DNA from: Glandiceps talaboti
Lineage: Eukaryota > Hemichordata > Enteropneusta > Spengelidae
Assembly: GCF_964340395.1 (NCBI RefSeq)
Contig: NC_135549.1
Coordinates: 32,599,332-32,663,331, forward strand
DNA length: 64,000 nt
Direction of reading: 5' to 3'
Part shown: piece by piece, positions 45,547-61,136 of the stretch
How positions within the stretch are numbered: the stretch's first letter is position 1
Layout of the letters: each line of letters opens with the position of its first letter
Notes under the pieces: model-generated
The model's database searches: none
What the model saw: the letters and a program-made list of their open reading frames with translations, nothing else
What the model was told of the DNA's origin: nothing
Program-made: the position numbers and the translations under genes

Positions 45547-45689
45547 TATTACCCAATATCACCTCTTCATTCGTCATATCACCATTCATGCTGTTTCAGC
45601 AATGTGACACTCATCTAATGACTCATGTCATGATGCTGAAACAGCACTCACAGTGATACAATAAACGAATGGGTGAAATTGGGTAATAA
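45547..45689. repeat. Palindromic foldback element, about 143 bp
   Basis: The left arm (TATTACCCAATATCACCTCT, then TCATTCGT and GCTGTTTCAGCA) pairs with the right arm (TGCTGAAACAGC, then ACGAATGGGTGAAATTGGGT and AATA). The whole can fold into one long imperfect hairpin. It is a likely MITE or snapback copy in the intron. Confidence 0.6.
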
Positions 45690-45860
45690 CCTCATAGTAT
45701 TAATGAAGCTTCAACCATCTACAGTTACATTGTACATGTAGTATCAATAATTTGAATACAGCTACATGTAGGAGGAAAAACGTGAAAGATTACTGGGAAG
45801 TAGAGGGTTTTAAGGTGGTGAACAGTCACTACATGGTAAAAGATAAACATTAACACTTAC

Positions 45861-45993
45861 GTCTTGCTTTTTCTTTCGCTTTCTTCTCTTCTTCCTCAGC
45901 CTGTTTTCTCGTTGTTGCATCTTTGGCGGCCATGGCAATTTCCCTAGCCTTCCTGGCAGCTTCATCAGCTTCTTTCTCTTTAACAGTGGCATC
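45861..45993 (-). CDS. Exon, alanine/lysine/glutamate-rich coiled coil
   Basis: Exon of 133 bases. Acceptor TTTCATAG precedes 45,993, entry is phase 0, and it ends one base into a codon before the donor C|GTAAGTGTT. It reads DATVKEKEADEAARKAREIA, then MAAKDATTRKQAEEEEKKAK and EKAR. This is a single long charged helix typical of coiled-coil proteins. Phase agrees with both neighbours. On its own it could be many coiled-coil proteins; its membership rests on the phase fit and shared strand. Confidence 0.8.
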
Positions 45994-46139
45994 CTATGAA
46001 ACAATATACCAGTATATATCATTTAACTGATATCACTGAATACCACCACTGAATACTGTAATTATTTAAGTGTGTATAATTATGTATTATAAGCGAAAGG
46101 AAAATTTCTGTAAATGGACAATAAAGTTATATATTCTTC

Positions 46140-49100
46140 TATTCTACGTATAATACCATCACTGAATACCCCCACTCATCTATATCACATGTACAGTTAT
46201 AATACCATCACTGAATACCACCACTCATCTATATCACATGTACAGTTATAATACCATCACTGAATACCCCCACTCATCTATATCACATGTACAGTTATAA
46301 TACCATCACTGAATACCCCCACTCATCTATATCACATGTACAGTTTTAATACCATCACTGAATATCACCACTCATCTATATCACATGTACAGTTTATAAT
46401 ACCATCACTAAATACCACCACTCATCTATATCACATGTACAGTTATAATACCATCACTGAATATCACCACTCATCTATATCACATGTATAGTTATAATAC
46501 CATCACTGAATACCACCACTCATCTATATCACATGTACAGTTATAATACCATCACTGAATACCACCACTCATCTATATCACATGTACAGTTATAATACCA
46601 TCACTGAATACCACCACTCATCTATATCACATGTACAGTTATAATACCATCACTGAATACCACCACTCATCTATATCACATGTACAGTTATAATACCATC
46701 ACTGAATATCACCACTCATCTATATCACATGTACAGTTATAATACCATCACTGAATATCACCACTCATCTATATCACATGTACAGTTATAATACCATCAC
46801 TGAATATCACCACTCATCTATATCACATGTACATAATACCATCACTGAATATCACCACTCATCTACATCACATGTACATAATACCATCACTGAATATCAC
46901 CACTCATCTATATCACATGTACATAATACCATCACTGAATATCACCATTCATCTACATCACATGTACATAATACCATCACTGAATATCATCACTCATCTA
47001 TATCACATGTACAGTTATAATACCATCACTGAATACTATCACTCATCTATATCACATGTACAGTTATAATACCATCACTGAATACCCCCACTCATCTATA
47101 TCACATGTACAGTTATAATACCATCACTGAATACCACCACTCATCTATATCACATGTACAGTTATAATACCATCACTGAATACCACCACTCATCTATATC
47201 ACATGTACAGTTATAATACCATCACTGAATACCCCCACTCATCTATATCACATGTACAGTTATAATACCATCACTGAATACCCCCACTCATCTATATCAC
47301 ATAACACCATCACTGAATACTATCACTCATCTATATCACATGTACAGTTATAATACCATCACTGAATATCACCACTCATCTATATCACATGTACAGTTAT
47401 AATACCATCACTGAATATCACCACTCATCTATATCACATGTACAGTTATAATACCATCACTGAATACCACCACTCATCTATATCACATGTAGTTATAATA
47501 CCATCACTGAATACCACCACTCATCTATATCACATGTACAGTTATAATACCATCACTGAATACCACCACTCATCTATATCACATGTACAGTTATAATACC
47601 ATCACTGAATACTATCACTCATCTATATCACATGTACAGTTATAATACCATCACTGAATATCACCACTCATCTATATCACATGTAAAGTTATAATACCAT
47701 CACTGAATACCACCACTCATCTATATCACATGTACAGTTATAATACCATCACTGAATATCACCACTCATCTATATCACATGTAAAGTTATAATACCATCA
47801 CTGAATACCACCACTCATCTATATCACATGTACAGTTATAATACCATCACTGAATACCACCACTCATCTATATCACATGTACAGTTATAATACTATCACT
47901 GAATACCACCACTCATCTATATCACATGTACAGTTATAATACCATCACTGAATACCCCCACTCATCTATATCACATGTACAGTTATAATACCATCACTGA
48001 ATACCACCACACATCTATATCACATGTAGTTATAATACCATCACTGAATACCACCACTCATCTATATCACATGTACAGTTATAATACCATCACTGAATAT
48101 CACCACTCATCTATATCACATGTACAGTTATAATACCATCACTGAATATCACCACTCATCTATATCACATGTACAGTTATAATACCATCACTGAATATCA
48201 CCACTCATCTATATCACATATAAAGTTATAATACCATCACTGAATACCACCACTCATCTATATCACATGTACAGTTATAATACCATCACTGAATACCACC
48301 ACTCATCTATATCACATGTACAGTTATAATACCATCACTGAATACCACCACTCATCTATATCACATGTAGTTATAATACCATCACTGAATATCACCACTC
48401 ATCTATATCACATGTACAGTTATAATACCATCACTGAATATCACCACTAATCTATATCACATGTACAGTTATAATACCATCACTGAATACCACCACTCAT
48501 CTATATCACATGTACAGTTATAATACCATCACTGAATATCACCACTCATCTATATCACATGTACAGTTATAATACCATCACTGAATATCACCACTCATCT
48601 ATATCACATGTACAGTTATAATACCATCACTGAATATCACCACTCATCTATATCACATGTACATAATACCATCACTGAATATCATCACTCATCTATATCA
48701 CATGTACAGTTATAATACCATCACTGAATACTATCACTCATCTATATCACATGTACAGTTATAATACCATCACTGAATACCCCCACTCATCTATATCACA
48801 TGTACAGTTATAATACCATCACTGAATACCATCACTCATCTATATCACATGTACAGTTATAATACCATCACTGAATATCATCACTCATCTATATCACATG
48901 TACAGTTATAATACCATCACTGAATACTATCACTCATCTATATCACATGTACAGTTATAATACCATCACTGAATACCCCCACTCATCTATATCACATGTA
49001 CAGTTATAATACCATCACTGAATACCATCACTCATCTATATCACATGTACAGTTATAATACCATCACTGAATATCACCACTCATCTATATCACATGTACA

Positions 49101-52100
49101 GTTATAATACCATCACTGAATATCACCACTCATCTATATCACATGTACAGTTATAATACCATCACTGAATACTATCACTCATCTATATAAAATGTACAGT
49201 TATAATACCATCACTGAATACCATCACTCATCTATATCACATGTACAGTTATAATACCATCACTGAATACCACCACTCATCTATATCACATGTACAGTTA
49301 TAATACCATCACTGAATACCACCACTCATCTATATCACATGTACAGTTATAATACCATCACTGAATACTATCACTCATCTATATCACATGTACAGTTATA
49401 ATACCATCACTGAATACCACCACTCATCTATATCACATGTACAGTTATAATACCATCACTGAATACCCCCACTCATCTATATCACATGTACAGTTATAAT
49501 ACCATCACTGAATACCATCACTCATCTATATCACATGTACAGTTATAATACCATCACTGAATACCACCACTCATCTATATCACATGTACAGTTATAATAC
49601 CATCACTGAATATCACCACTCATCTATATCACATGTACAGTTATAATACCATCACTGAATACCCCCACTCATCTATATCACATGTACAGTTATAATACCA
49701 TCACTGAATACCCCCACTCATCTATATCACGTGTACAGTTATAATACCATCACTGAATACCACCACTCATCTATATCACATGTACAGTTACAATACCATC
49801 ACTGAATACTATCACTCATCTATATCACATGTACAGTTATAATACCATCACTGAATACCCCCACTCATCTATATCACATGTACAGTTATAATACCATCAC
49901 TGAATACTATCACTCATCTATATCACATGTACAGTTATAATACCATCACTGAATACCCCCACTCATCTATATCACATGTACAGTTATAATACCATCACTG
50001 AATACCACCACTCATCTATATCACATGTACAGTTATAATACCATCACTGAATATCACCACTCATCTATATCACATGTACATAATACCATCACTGAATATC
50101 ACCACTCATCTATATCACATGTACATAATACCATCACTGAATATCATCACTCATCTATATCACATGTACAGTTATAATACCATCACTGAATACTATCACT
50201 CATCTATATCACATGTACAGTTATAATACCATCACTGAATACCCCCACTCATCTATATCACATGTACAGTTATAATACCATCACTGAATACCATCACTCA
50301 TCTATATCACATGTACAGTTATAATACCATCACTGAATATCACCACTCATCTATATCACATGTACAGTTATAATACCATCACTGAATATCACCACTCATC
50401 TATATCACATGTACAGTTATAATACCATCACTGAATACTATCACTCATCTATATCACATGTACAGTTATAATACCATCACTGAATATCACCACTCATCTA
50501 TATCACATGTACAGTTATAATACCATCACTGAATACCACCACTCATCTATATCACATGTACAGTTATAATACCATCACTGAATACCATCACTCATCTATA
50601 TCACATGTACAGTTATAATACCATCACTGAATATCACCATTCATCTATATCACATGTACAGTTATAATACCATCACTGAATACCACCACTCATCTATATC
50701 ACATGTACAGTTATAATACCATCACTGAATACCACCACTCATCTATATCACATGTACAGTTATAATACCATCACTGAATATCACCACTCATCTATATCAC
50801 ATGTACATAATACCATCACTGAATATCACCACTCATCTATATCACATGTACAGTTATAATACCATCACTGAATACCACCACTCATCTATATCACATGTAC
50901 AGTTATAATACCATCACTGAATATCACCACTCATCTATATCACATGTACAGTTATAATACCATCACTGAATACCACCACTCATCTATATCACATGTACAG
51001 TTATAATACCATCACTGAATATCACCACTCATCTATATCACATGTACAGTTATAATACCATCACTGAATATCACCACTCATCTATATCACATGTACAGTT
51101 ATAATACCATCACTGAATACCCCCACTCATCTATATCACATGTACAGTTATAATACCATCACTGAATACCATCACTCATCTATATCACATGTACAGTTAT
51201 AATACCATCACTGAATACCACCACTCATCTATATCACATGTACAGTTATAATACCATCACTGAATATCACCACTCATCTATATCACATGTACAGTTATAA
51301 TACCATCACTGAATACCCCCACTCATCTATATCACATGTACAGTTATAATACCATCACTGAATACCCCCACTCATCTATATCACGTGTACAGTTATAATA
51401 CCATCACTGAATATCACCACTCATCTATATCACATGTACAGTTATAATACCATCACTGAATACCACCACTCATCTATATCACATGTACAGTTATAATACC
51501 ATCACTGAATACCACCACTCATCTATATCACATGTACAGTTATAATACCATCACTGAATACCACCACTCATCTATATCACATGTACAGTTATAATACCAT
51601 CACTGAATATCACCACTCATCTATATCACATGTACAGTTATAATACCATCACTGAATACTATCACTCATCTATATCACATGTACAGTTATAATACCATCA
51701 CTGAATACCCCCACTCATCTATATCACATGTACAGTTATAATACCATCACTGAATACTATCACTCATCTATATCACATGTACAGTTATAATACCATCACT
51801 GAATACCCCCACTCATCTATATCACATGTACAGTTATAATACCATCACTGAATACCACCACTCATCTATATCACATGTACAGTTATAATACCATCACTGA
51901 ATACCCCCACTCATCTATATCACATGTACAGTTATAATACCATCACTGAATACCCCCACTCATCTATATCACATGTACAGTTATAATACCATCACTGAAT
52001 ACCCCCACTCATCTATATCACATGTACAGTTATAATACCATCACTGAATACCACCACTCATCTATATCACATGTACAGTTATAATACCATCACTGAATAC

Positions 52101-55100
52101 CACCACTCATCTATATCACATGTACAGTTATAATACCATCACTGAATATCACCACTCATCTATATCACATGTACAGTTATAATACCATCACTGAATACCA
52201 CCACTCATCTATATCACATGTACAGTTATAATACCATCACTGAATACCACCACTCATCTATATCACATGTACAGTTATAATACCATCACTGAATACCACC
52301 ACTCATCTATATCACATGTACAGTTATAATACCATCACTGAATACCCCCATTCATCTATATCACATGTACAGTTATAATACCATCACTGAATACCACCAC
52401 TCATCTATATCACATGTACAGTTATAATACCATCACTGAATACCACCACTCATCTATATCACATGTACAGTTATAATACCATCACTGAATATCACCACTC
52501 ATCTATATCACATGTACAGTTATAATACCATCACTGAATACTATCACTCATCTATATCACATGTACAGTTATAATACCATCACTGAATACTATCACTCAT
52601 CTATATCACATGTACAGTTATAATACCATCACTGAATACCACCACTCATCTATATCACATGTAGAGTTATAACACCATCACTGAATACCCCCACTCATCT
52701 ATATCACATGTACAGTTATAACACCATCACTGAATACTATCACTCATCTATATCACATGTACAGTTATAATACCATCACTGAATATCACCACTCATCTAT
52801 ATCACATGTACAGTTATAATACCATCACTGAATATCACCACTCATCTATATCACATGTACAGTTATAATACCATCACTGAATACCACCACTCATCTATAT
52901 CACATGTAGTTATAATACCATCACTGAATACCACCACTCATCTATATCACATGTACAGTTATAATACCATCACTGAATATCACCACTCATCTATATCACA
53001 TGTACAGTTATAATACCATCACTGAATACCCCCACTCATCTATATCACATGTACAGTTATAACACCATCACTGAATACCCCCACTCATCTATATCACATG
53101 TACAGTTATAACACCATCACTGAATACTATCACTCATCTATATCACATGTACAGTTATAATACCATCACTGAATATCACCACTCATCTATATCACATGTA
53201 CAGTTATAATACCATCACTGAATATCACCACTCATCTATATCACATGTACAGTTATAATACCATCACTGAATACCACCACTCATCTATATCACATGTAGT
53301 TATAATACCATCACTGAATACCACCACTCATCTATATCACATGTACAGTTATAATACCATCACTGAATACCACCACTCATCTATATCACATGTACAGTTA
53401 TAATACCATCACTGAATATCACCACTCATCTATATCACATGTACAGTTATAATACCATCACTGAATATCACCACTCATCTATATCACATGTACAGTTATA
53501 ATACCATCACTGAATATCACCACTCATCTATATCACATATAAAGTTATAATACCATCACTGAATACCACCACTCATCTATATCACATGTACAGTTATAAT
53601 ACCATCACTGAATACCACCACTCATCTATATCACATGTACAGTTATAATACCATCACTGAATACCACCACTCATCTATATCACATGTAGTTATAATACCA
53701 TCACTGAATATCACCACTCATCTATATCACATGTACAGTTATAATACCATCACTGAATATCACCACTCATCTATATCACATGTACATAATACCATCACTG
53801 AATATCACCACTCATCTATATCACATGTACATAATACCATCACTGAATATCATCACTCATCTATATCACATGTACAGTTATAATACCATCACTGAATACT
53901 ATCACTCATCTATATCACATGTACAGTTATAATACCATCACTGAATACCCCCACTCATCTATATCACATGTACAGTTATAATACCATCACTGAATACCAT
54001 CACTCATCTATATCACATGTACAGTTATAATACCATCACTGAATATCATCACTCATCTATATCACATGTACAGTTATAATACCATCACTGAATACTATCA
54101 CTCATCTATATCACATGTACAGTTATAATACCATCACTGAATACCCCCACTCATCTATATCACATGTACAGTTATAATACCATCACTGAATACCATCACT
54201 CATCTATATCACATGTACAGTTATAATACCATCACTGAATATCACCACTCATCTATATCACATGTACAGTTATAATACCATCACTGAATATCACCACTCA
54301 TCTATATCACATGTACAGTTATAATACCATCACTGAATACTATCACTCATCTATATCACATGTACAGTTATAATACCATCACTGAATACCATCACTCATC
54401 TATATCACATGTACAGTTATAATACCATCACTGAATACCACCACTCATCTATATCACATGTACAGTTATAATACCATCACTGAATACCACCACTCATCTA
54501 TATCACATGTACAGTTATAATACCATCACTGAATATCACCACTCATCTATATCACATGTACAGTCATAATACCATCACTGAATATCACCACTCATCTATA
54601 TCACATGTACAGTTATAATACCATCACTGAATACCCCCACTCATCTATATCACATGTACAGTTATAATACCATCACTGAATACCATCACTCATCTATATC
54701 ACATGTACAGTTATAATACCATCACTGAATACCACCACTCATCTATATCACATGTACAGTTATAATACCATCACTGAATACCACCACTCATCTATATCAC
54801 ATGTACAGTTATAATACCATCACTGAATATCACCACTCATCTATATCACATGTACAGTTATAATACCATCACTGAATACCCCCACTCATCTATATCACAT
54901 GTACAGTTATAATACCATCACTGAATACCCCCACTCATCTATATCACGTGTACAGTTATAATACCATCACTGAATACTATCACTCATCTATATCACATGT
55001 ACAGTTATAATACCATCACTGAATACCCCCACTCATCTATATCACATGTACAGTTATAATACCATCACTGAATACCATCACTCATCTATATCACATGTAC

Positions 55101-58100
55101 AGTTATAATACCATCACTGAATATCACCACTCATCTATATCACATGTACAGTTATAATACCATCACTGAATATCACCACTCATCTATATCACATGTACAG
55201 TTATAATACCATCACTGAATACTATCACTCATCTATATCACATGTACAGTTATAATACCATCACTGAATACCATCACTCATCTATATCACATGTACAGTT
55301 ATAATACCATCACTGAATACCACCACTCATCTATATCACATGTACAGTTATAATACCATCACTGAATACCACCACTCATCTATATCACATGTACAGTTAT
55401 AATACCATCACTGAATATCACCACTCATCTATATCACATGTACAGTCATAATACCATCACTGAATATCACCACTCATCTATATCACATGTACAGTTATAA
55501 TACCATCACTGAATACCCCCACTCATCTATATCACATGTACAGTTATAATACCATCACTGAATACCATCACTCATCTATATCACATGTACAGTTATAATA
55601 CCATCACTGAATACCACCACTCATCTATATCACATGTACAGTTATAATACCATCACTGAATACCACCACTCATCTATATCACATGTACAGTTATAATACC
55701 ATCACTGAATATCACCACTCATCTATATCACATGTACAGTTATAATACCATCACTGAATACCCCCACTCATCTATATCACATGTACAGTTATAATACCAT
55801 CACTGAATACCCCCACTCATCTATATCACGTGTACAGTTATAATACCATCACTGAATACCACCACTCATCTATATCACATGTACAGTTATAATACCATCA
55901 CTGAATACTATCACTCATCTATATCACATGTACAGTTATAATACCATCACTGAATACCCCCACTCATCTATATCACATGTACAGTTATAATACCATCACT
56001 GAATACTATCACTCATCTATATCACATGTACAGTTATAATACCATCACTGAATACCCCCACTCATCTATATCACATGTACAGTTATAATACCATCACTGA
56101 ATACCACCACTCATCTATATCACATGTACAGTTATAATATCATCACTGAATATCACCACTCATCTATATCACATGTACATAATACCATCACTGAATATCA
56201 CCACTCATCTATATCACATGTACATAATACCATCACTGAATATCATCACTCATCTATATCACATGTACAGTTATAATACCATCACTGAATACTATCACTC
56301 ATCTATATCACATGTACAGTTATAATACCATCACTGAATACCACCACTCATCTATATCACATGTACAGTTATAATACCATCACTGAATACCATCACTCAT
56401 CTATATCACATGTACAGTTATAATACCATCACTGAATATCATCACTCATCTATATCACATGTACAGTTATAATACCATCACTGAATACTATCACTCATCT
56501 ATATCACATGTACAGTTATAATACCATCACTGAATACCCCCACTCATCTATATCACATGTACAGTTATAATACCATCACTGAATACCATCACTCATCTAT
56601 ATCACATGTACAGTTATAATACCATCACTGAATATCACCACTCATCTATATCACATGTACAGTTATAATACCATCACTGAATATCACCACTCATCTATAT
56701 CACATGTACAGTTATAATACCATCACTGAATACTATCACTCATCTATATCACATGTACAGTTATAATACCATCACTGAATACCACCACTCATCTATATCA
56801 CATGTACAGTTATAATACCATCACTGAATACCATCACTCATCTATATCACATGTACAGTTATAATACCATCACTGAATATCACCATTCATCTATATCACA
56901 TGTACAGTTATAATACCATCACTGAATACCATCACTCATCTATATCACATGTACAGTTATAATACCATCACTGAATACCACCACTCATCTATATCACATG
57001 TACAGTTATAATACCATCACTGAATATCACCACTCATCTATATCACATGTACAGTTATAATACCATCACTGAATACCCCCACTCATCTATATCACATGTA
57101 CAGTTATAATACCATCACTTAATACCCCCACTCATCTATATCACGTGTAGTTATAATACCATCACTGAATATCACCACTCATCTATATCACATGTACAGT
57201 TATAATACCATCACTGAATACCACCACTCATCTATATCACATGTACAGTTATAATACCATCACTGAATACCACCACTCATCTATATCACATGTACAGTTA
57301 TAATACCATCACTGAATACCACCACTCATCTATATCACATGTACAGTTATAATACCATCACTGAATATCACCACTCATCTATATCACATGTACAGTTATA
57401 ATACCATCACTGAATACTATCACTCATCTATATCACATGTACAGTTATAATACCATCACTGAATACCCCCACTCATCTATATCACATGTACAGTTATAAT
57501 ACCATCACTGAATACTATCACTCATCTATATCACATGTACAGTTATAATACCATCACTGAATACCCCCACTCATCTATATCACATGTACAGTTATAATAC
57601 CATCACTGAATACCACCACTCATCTATATCACATGTACAGTTATAATACCATCACTGAATACCCCCACTCATCTATATCACATGTACAGTTATAATACCA
57701 TCACTGAATACCCCCACTCATCTATATCACATGTACAGTTATAATACCATCACTGAATACCCCCACTCATCTATATCACATGTACAGTTATAATACCATC
57801 ACTGAATACCACCACTCATCTATATCACATGTACAGTTATAATACCATCACTGAATACCACCACTCATCTATATCACATGTACAGTTATAATACCATCAC
57901 TGAATATCACCACTCATCTATATCACATGTACAGTTATAATACCATCACTGAATACCACCACTCATCTATATCACATGTACAGTTATAATACCATCACTG
58001 AATACCACCACTCATCTATATCACATGTACAGTTATAATACCATCACTGAATACCACCACTCATCTATATCACATGTACAGTTATAATACCATCACTGAA

Positions 58101-59050
58101 TACCCCCATTCATCTATATCACATGTACAGTTATAATACCATCACTGAATACCACCACTCATCTATATCACATGTACAGTTATAATACCATCACTGAATA
58201 CCACCACTCATCTATATCACATGTACAGTTATAATACCATCACTGAATACCACCACTCATCTATATCACATGTACAGTTATAATACCATCACTGAATACC
58301 ACCACTCATCTATATCACATGTACAGTTATAATACCATCACTGAATACTATCACTCATCTATATCACATGTATAGTTATAATACCATCACTGAATACTAT
58401 CACTCATCTATATCACATGTACAGTTATAATACCATCACTGAATACCCCCACTCATCTATATCACATGTACAGTTATAATACCATCACTGAATACCCCCA
58501 CTCATCTATATCACATAACACCATCACTGAATACTATCACTCATCTATATCACATGTACAGTTATAATACCATCACTGAATACTATCACTCATCTATATC
58601 ACATGTACAGTTATAATACCATCACTGAATACCCCCACTCATCTATATCACATGTACAGTTATAATACCATCACTGAATACCACCACTCATCTATATCAC
58701 ATGTAAAGTTATAATACCATCACTGAATATCACCACTCATCTATATCACATGTACATAATACCATCACTGAATATCACCACTCATCTATATCACATGTAC
58801 AGTTATAATACCATCACTGAATACCACCACTCATCTATATCACATGTACAGTTATAATACCATCACTGAATACCCCCACTCATCTATATCACATGTACAG
58901 TTATAATACCATCACTGAATACCACCACTCATCTATATCACATGTACAGTTATAATACCATCACTGAATACTATCACTCATCTATATCACATGTACAGTT
59001 ATAATACCATTACTGAATACCCGCACTCATCTATATCACATGCATAGCTG
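46140..59050. repeat. 51-bp minisatellite, about 250 copies, intronic
   Basis: The unit is ATAATACCATCACTGAATAC plus CACCACTCATCTATATCACA and TGTACAGTTAT. The variable triplet after GAATA is CCACC, CCCCC, TCACC, TCATC, CTATC or CCATC. Short copies lacking CAGTTAT (ATGTACATAATACC) cluster in the same local order at about 46,830, 48,660, 50,075, 53,785 and 56,180. A rare CACATATAAAGTT copy occurs at about 48,215 and 53,534, offset by 5,319 bp, and CAGTCATAAT occurs at about 54,562 and 55,444. These mark kilobase-scale duplications inside the array. It occupies most of a 13.5-kb intron. Confidence 0.98.
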
Positions 59051-59512
59051 AATCCCACCACTCATCTAAATTATTCATTGACTAGTACATTTGTTATTTT
59101 AGCTTGCCTACAATGTATTGATACATTTTAGTATTTGATGTTGTCATGTTATCATCAAAGTACTGAACCTACAATATACATTATACCATGCACAAGACAT
59201 TTTTGAAAAATTGAATATTTACTCTGGTTGTTCTACATCATGACAATGCATGTCTATGTCACTGGTTCTGCCATTTTTGAAATATGAGTCAAAACATTCA
59301 AAACTGCCATTACTTTCCCTAATTTTTCTTTGATATTACTGGCCCTGGTGCAGTTTTTCTTTTGTATAATGTTATTCTCAAATATTTGTCTTTATTCACC
59401 TGGAAAATACTCATGACCTCAGGGTTGTCACTATGAGTTGATAGACCCCTTAGGTCACTTGTATTTTTCTTGGCCAAACAAAGAAAAATATTGGGGAAAA
59501 ACATCCAATTAC
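59051..59512. other. Intron spacer
   Basis: AT-rich unique intron between the 51-bp array and the exon. No feature beyond the splice donor at its right edge. Confidence 0.5.
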
Positions 59513-59712
59513 CTCAATTTCCTCTTCTACATTCTTGTTCTTCTCAGCATCTTTTTTCTCTTGTTCTTCCAACTGTTCAGCTCTTCTTTTCAATTCCCTT
59601 TCAACCTCCAAAGCATCCTGAACTTCTTCAATTTCTATGCCTCGATCTCTTTCCTTCTCTTGTAGTATTCGTCTTGCCTTTTCTCTTTCTTCAGCCTCCT
59701 TCCTTCCTCGTT
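59513..59712 (-). CDS. First visible exon of the stalk-head gene, Glu/Arg-rich coiled coil
   Basis: Exon of 200 bases. Acceptor ACATTTTCAG precedes 59,712; two bases complete a codon begun upstream, 66 codons follow, and it ends in phase 0 before GAG|GTAATT. It reads RGRKEAEEREKARR, then ILQEKERDRGIEIEEVQDAL, then EVERELKRRAEQLEEQEKK and an acidic end. This is an uninterrupted charged coiled coil. Because it starts mid-codon, at least one more 5' exon exists. I find none between here and 64,000, so it is either very short or outside the window. Confidence 0.85.
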
Positions 59713-59964
59713 CTGAAAATGTATTATTGATTTGTGATAGCTTTATTTCCATTATATTACTATGTTGAGATGTTAATAATTTATGAGTTCAAGATTTAAT
59801 GCAGTGAACAGTGATTTTTATAACAAAATATGGTTGCCATTTAGATACTGACATGAAGATCAAAGTCGAGGTCAAATCTAATGACATCAGCAGAAAGTTG
59901 TTTCTTCTGTGCTTCAAATGTGTTCTGCCATCCTTGAACTTTAGTAATCTTTGAATGATAAAAT
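59713..59964. other. Intron or upstream sequence with a repeat fragment
   Basis: Contains ATGGTTGCCATTTAGATA and GAAGATCAAAGTCGAGGTCA, a diverged fragment of the 295-bp unit seen at 41.45-42.35 kb. No exon seen. Confidence 0.45.
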
Positions 59965-59965
59965 C

Positions 59966-60031
<66 letters not shown>

Positions 60032-60410
60032 TTTATATAGTGCCAATTTCCAGAGCAATGTTCTGTTCAGTAGCACTGAATGGCTAAAGCACATCATATG
60101 CTTTGGTGAACAAATAAGTCTTCAGTTTTGTTTTGAAACAATCCAGGCTGGAGGCTTGGTGAATGTCAAGTGGCAAAGAGTTCCATAGTTTGGGGGGGCA
60201 ACATATGAGAATGAATGACCTCCATAGGTGACTTGTCTGTAATTTGTTGTTGTAAACAGATTCTTGTTTGTAGAACGTAGAGTGCGACACGGTGTGTATG
60301 GCTGGAGAAGATCACAAATGTACTCTGGAGTTAAGCCATGAAGGGTTTTATATGTCAACAGCAAAATTTTAAAATCATAATACATTTGTACTTTCACATG
60401 ACAAGACATA
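59965..60410 (-). pseudogene. 3' end of an L2/CR1-like LINE, frameshifted
   Basis: On the minus strand the sequence encodes the conserved C-terminal tail of vertebrate/invertebrate L2/CR1-type LINE polymerases: LLLTYKTLHGLTPEYICDLL, then PYTPCRTLRS, a GGHSFSYVAP segment, then KLWNSLPLDIHQASS and FKTKLKTYLF before a stop. The frame breaks at a G7/C7 tract (60,192-60,198), where one extra base is the simplest cause. After the stop comes a short 3' region ending ACTATATAAATTTGATTGAT and a (TGAT)n tail (59,968-60,030), the usual tail style of this group. The copy is 5'-truncated at about 60,410 and is dead. Confidence 0.85.
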
Positions 60411-61135
60411 GCCTAAATGAACATGTATGTATATAATTAAAATAAACATGTCTGAGTTTGTTCCAGTGTTGAAGACATGCATATTGTATACTGATCAGTA
60501 TGTAAACCAATATGCAAATTACCATGTTAGTTATATGTACATTAATATGCAAATAATTTAATTAGCCAGCATCCTTGCAATCTATACTGGCTGATACACT
60601 GATATTATACAGCAGATACTTAATAAAGTTTACATGTATGTTTCTTATGGTTCTGGAGCTGTGACATAAATCATTTGTTTTTACATTAAATATGGCTGCT
60701 CTTCAGTCACTCACTAAAACTGATGATTCTAAACACTCACACTGACTACTGCTATTTTGCTAAATGACGAGGTCATGAAACATACTCATAAAATGTCCAT
60801 GGACACATTAAAAACGACAGCTTGTCAGTCTTCTCCTTAGTTTTACTTTGAGAGTTTGAGAGTATATCCGGCTCCCACTCCTAAACAATGAATATTATGA
60901 CATCATACATTCAGCAGTCACTTGTCAACAGATGACTAAAACTCAAAGTTGTGAAAACAAGTCATTGAGAATGACATAGTCCCCGCTATAATTGGGTTAT
61001 CACTACTCTGATCACGCAACAACATTTGTGAACCTAAAACAAACAGACTTAGATATGTTGTGTGTGCTTGTTGGATATGGAATATGCCTCCAACAATAAA
61101 GGATTGGTTGGGTATGGGGGATCATATCACGATGA
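60411..61135. other. Intron or upstream sequence
   Basis: Holds a small fragment of the GGCTGC..TTCAGTCACT repeat near 60,690 and otherwise nothing recognisable. No exon with splice signals matching the phase needed upstream of 59,712 was found by eye. Confidence 0.4.
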
Positions 61136-61136
61136 A

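Noticed and set aside
46140-59050. Centromeric or telomeric satellite
   Set aside because: The array lies within a single intron bounded by phase-matched exons, and the 51-bp unit has no telomere-like motif.
59438-59730. Plus-strand frames of 75-86 codons, Phe/Leu/Ser-rich
   Set aside because: Antisense shadow of the Glu/Arg-rich exon at 59,712-59,513.
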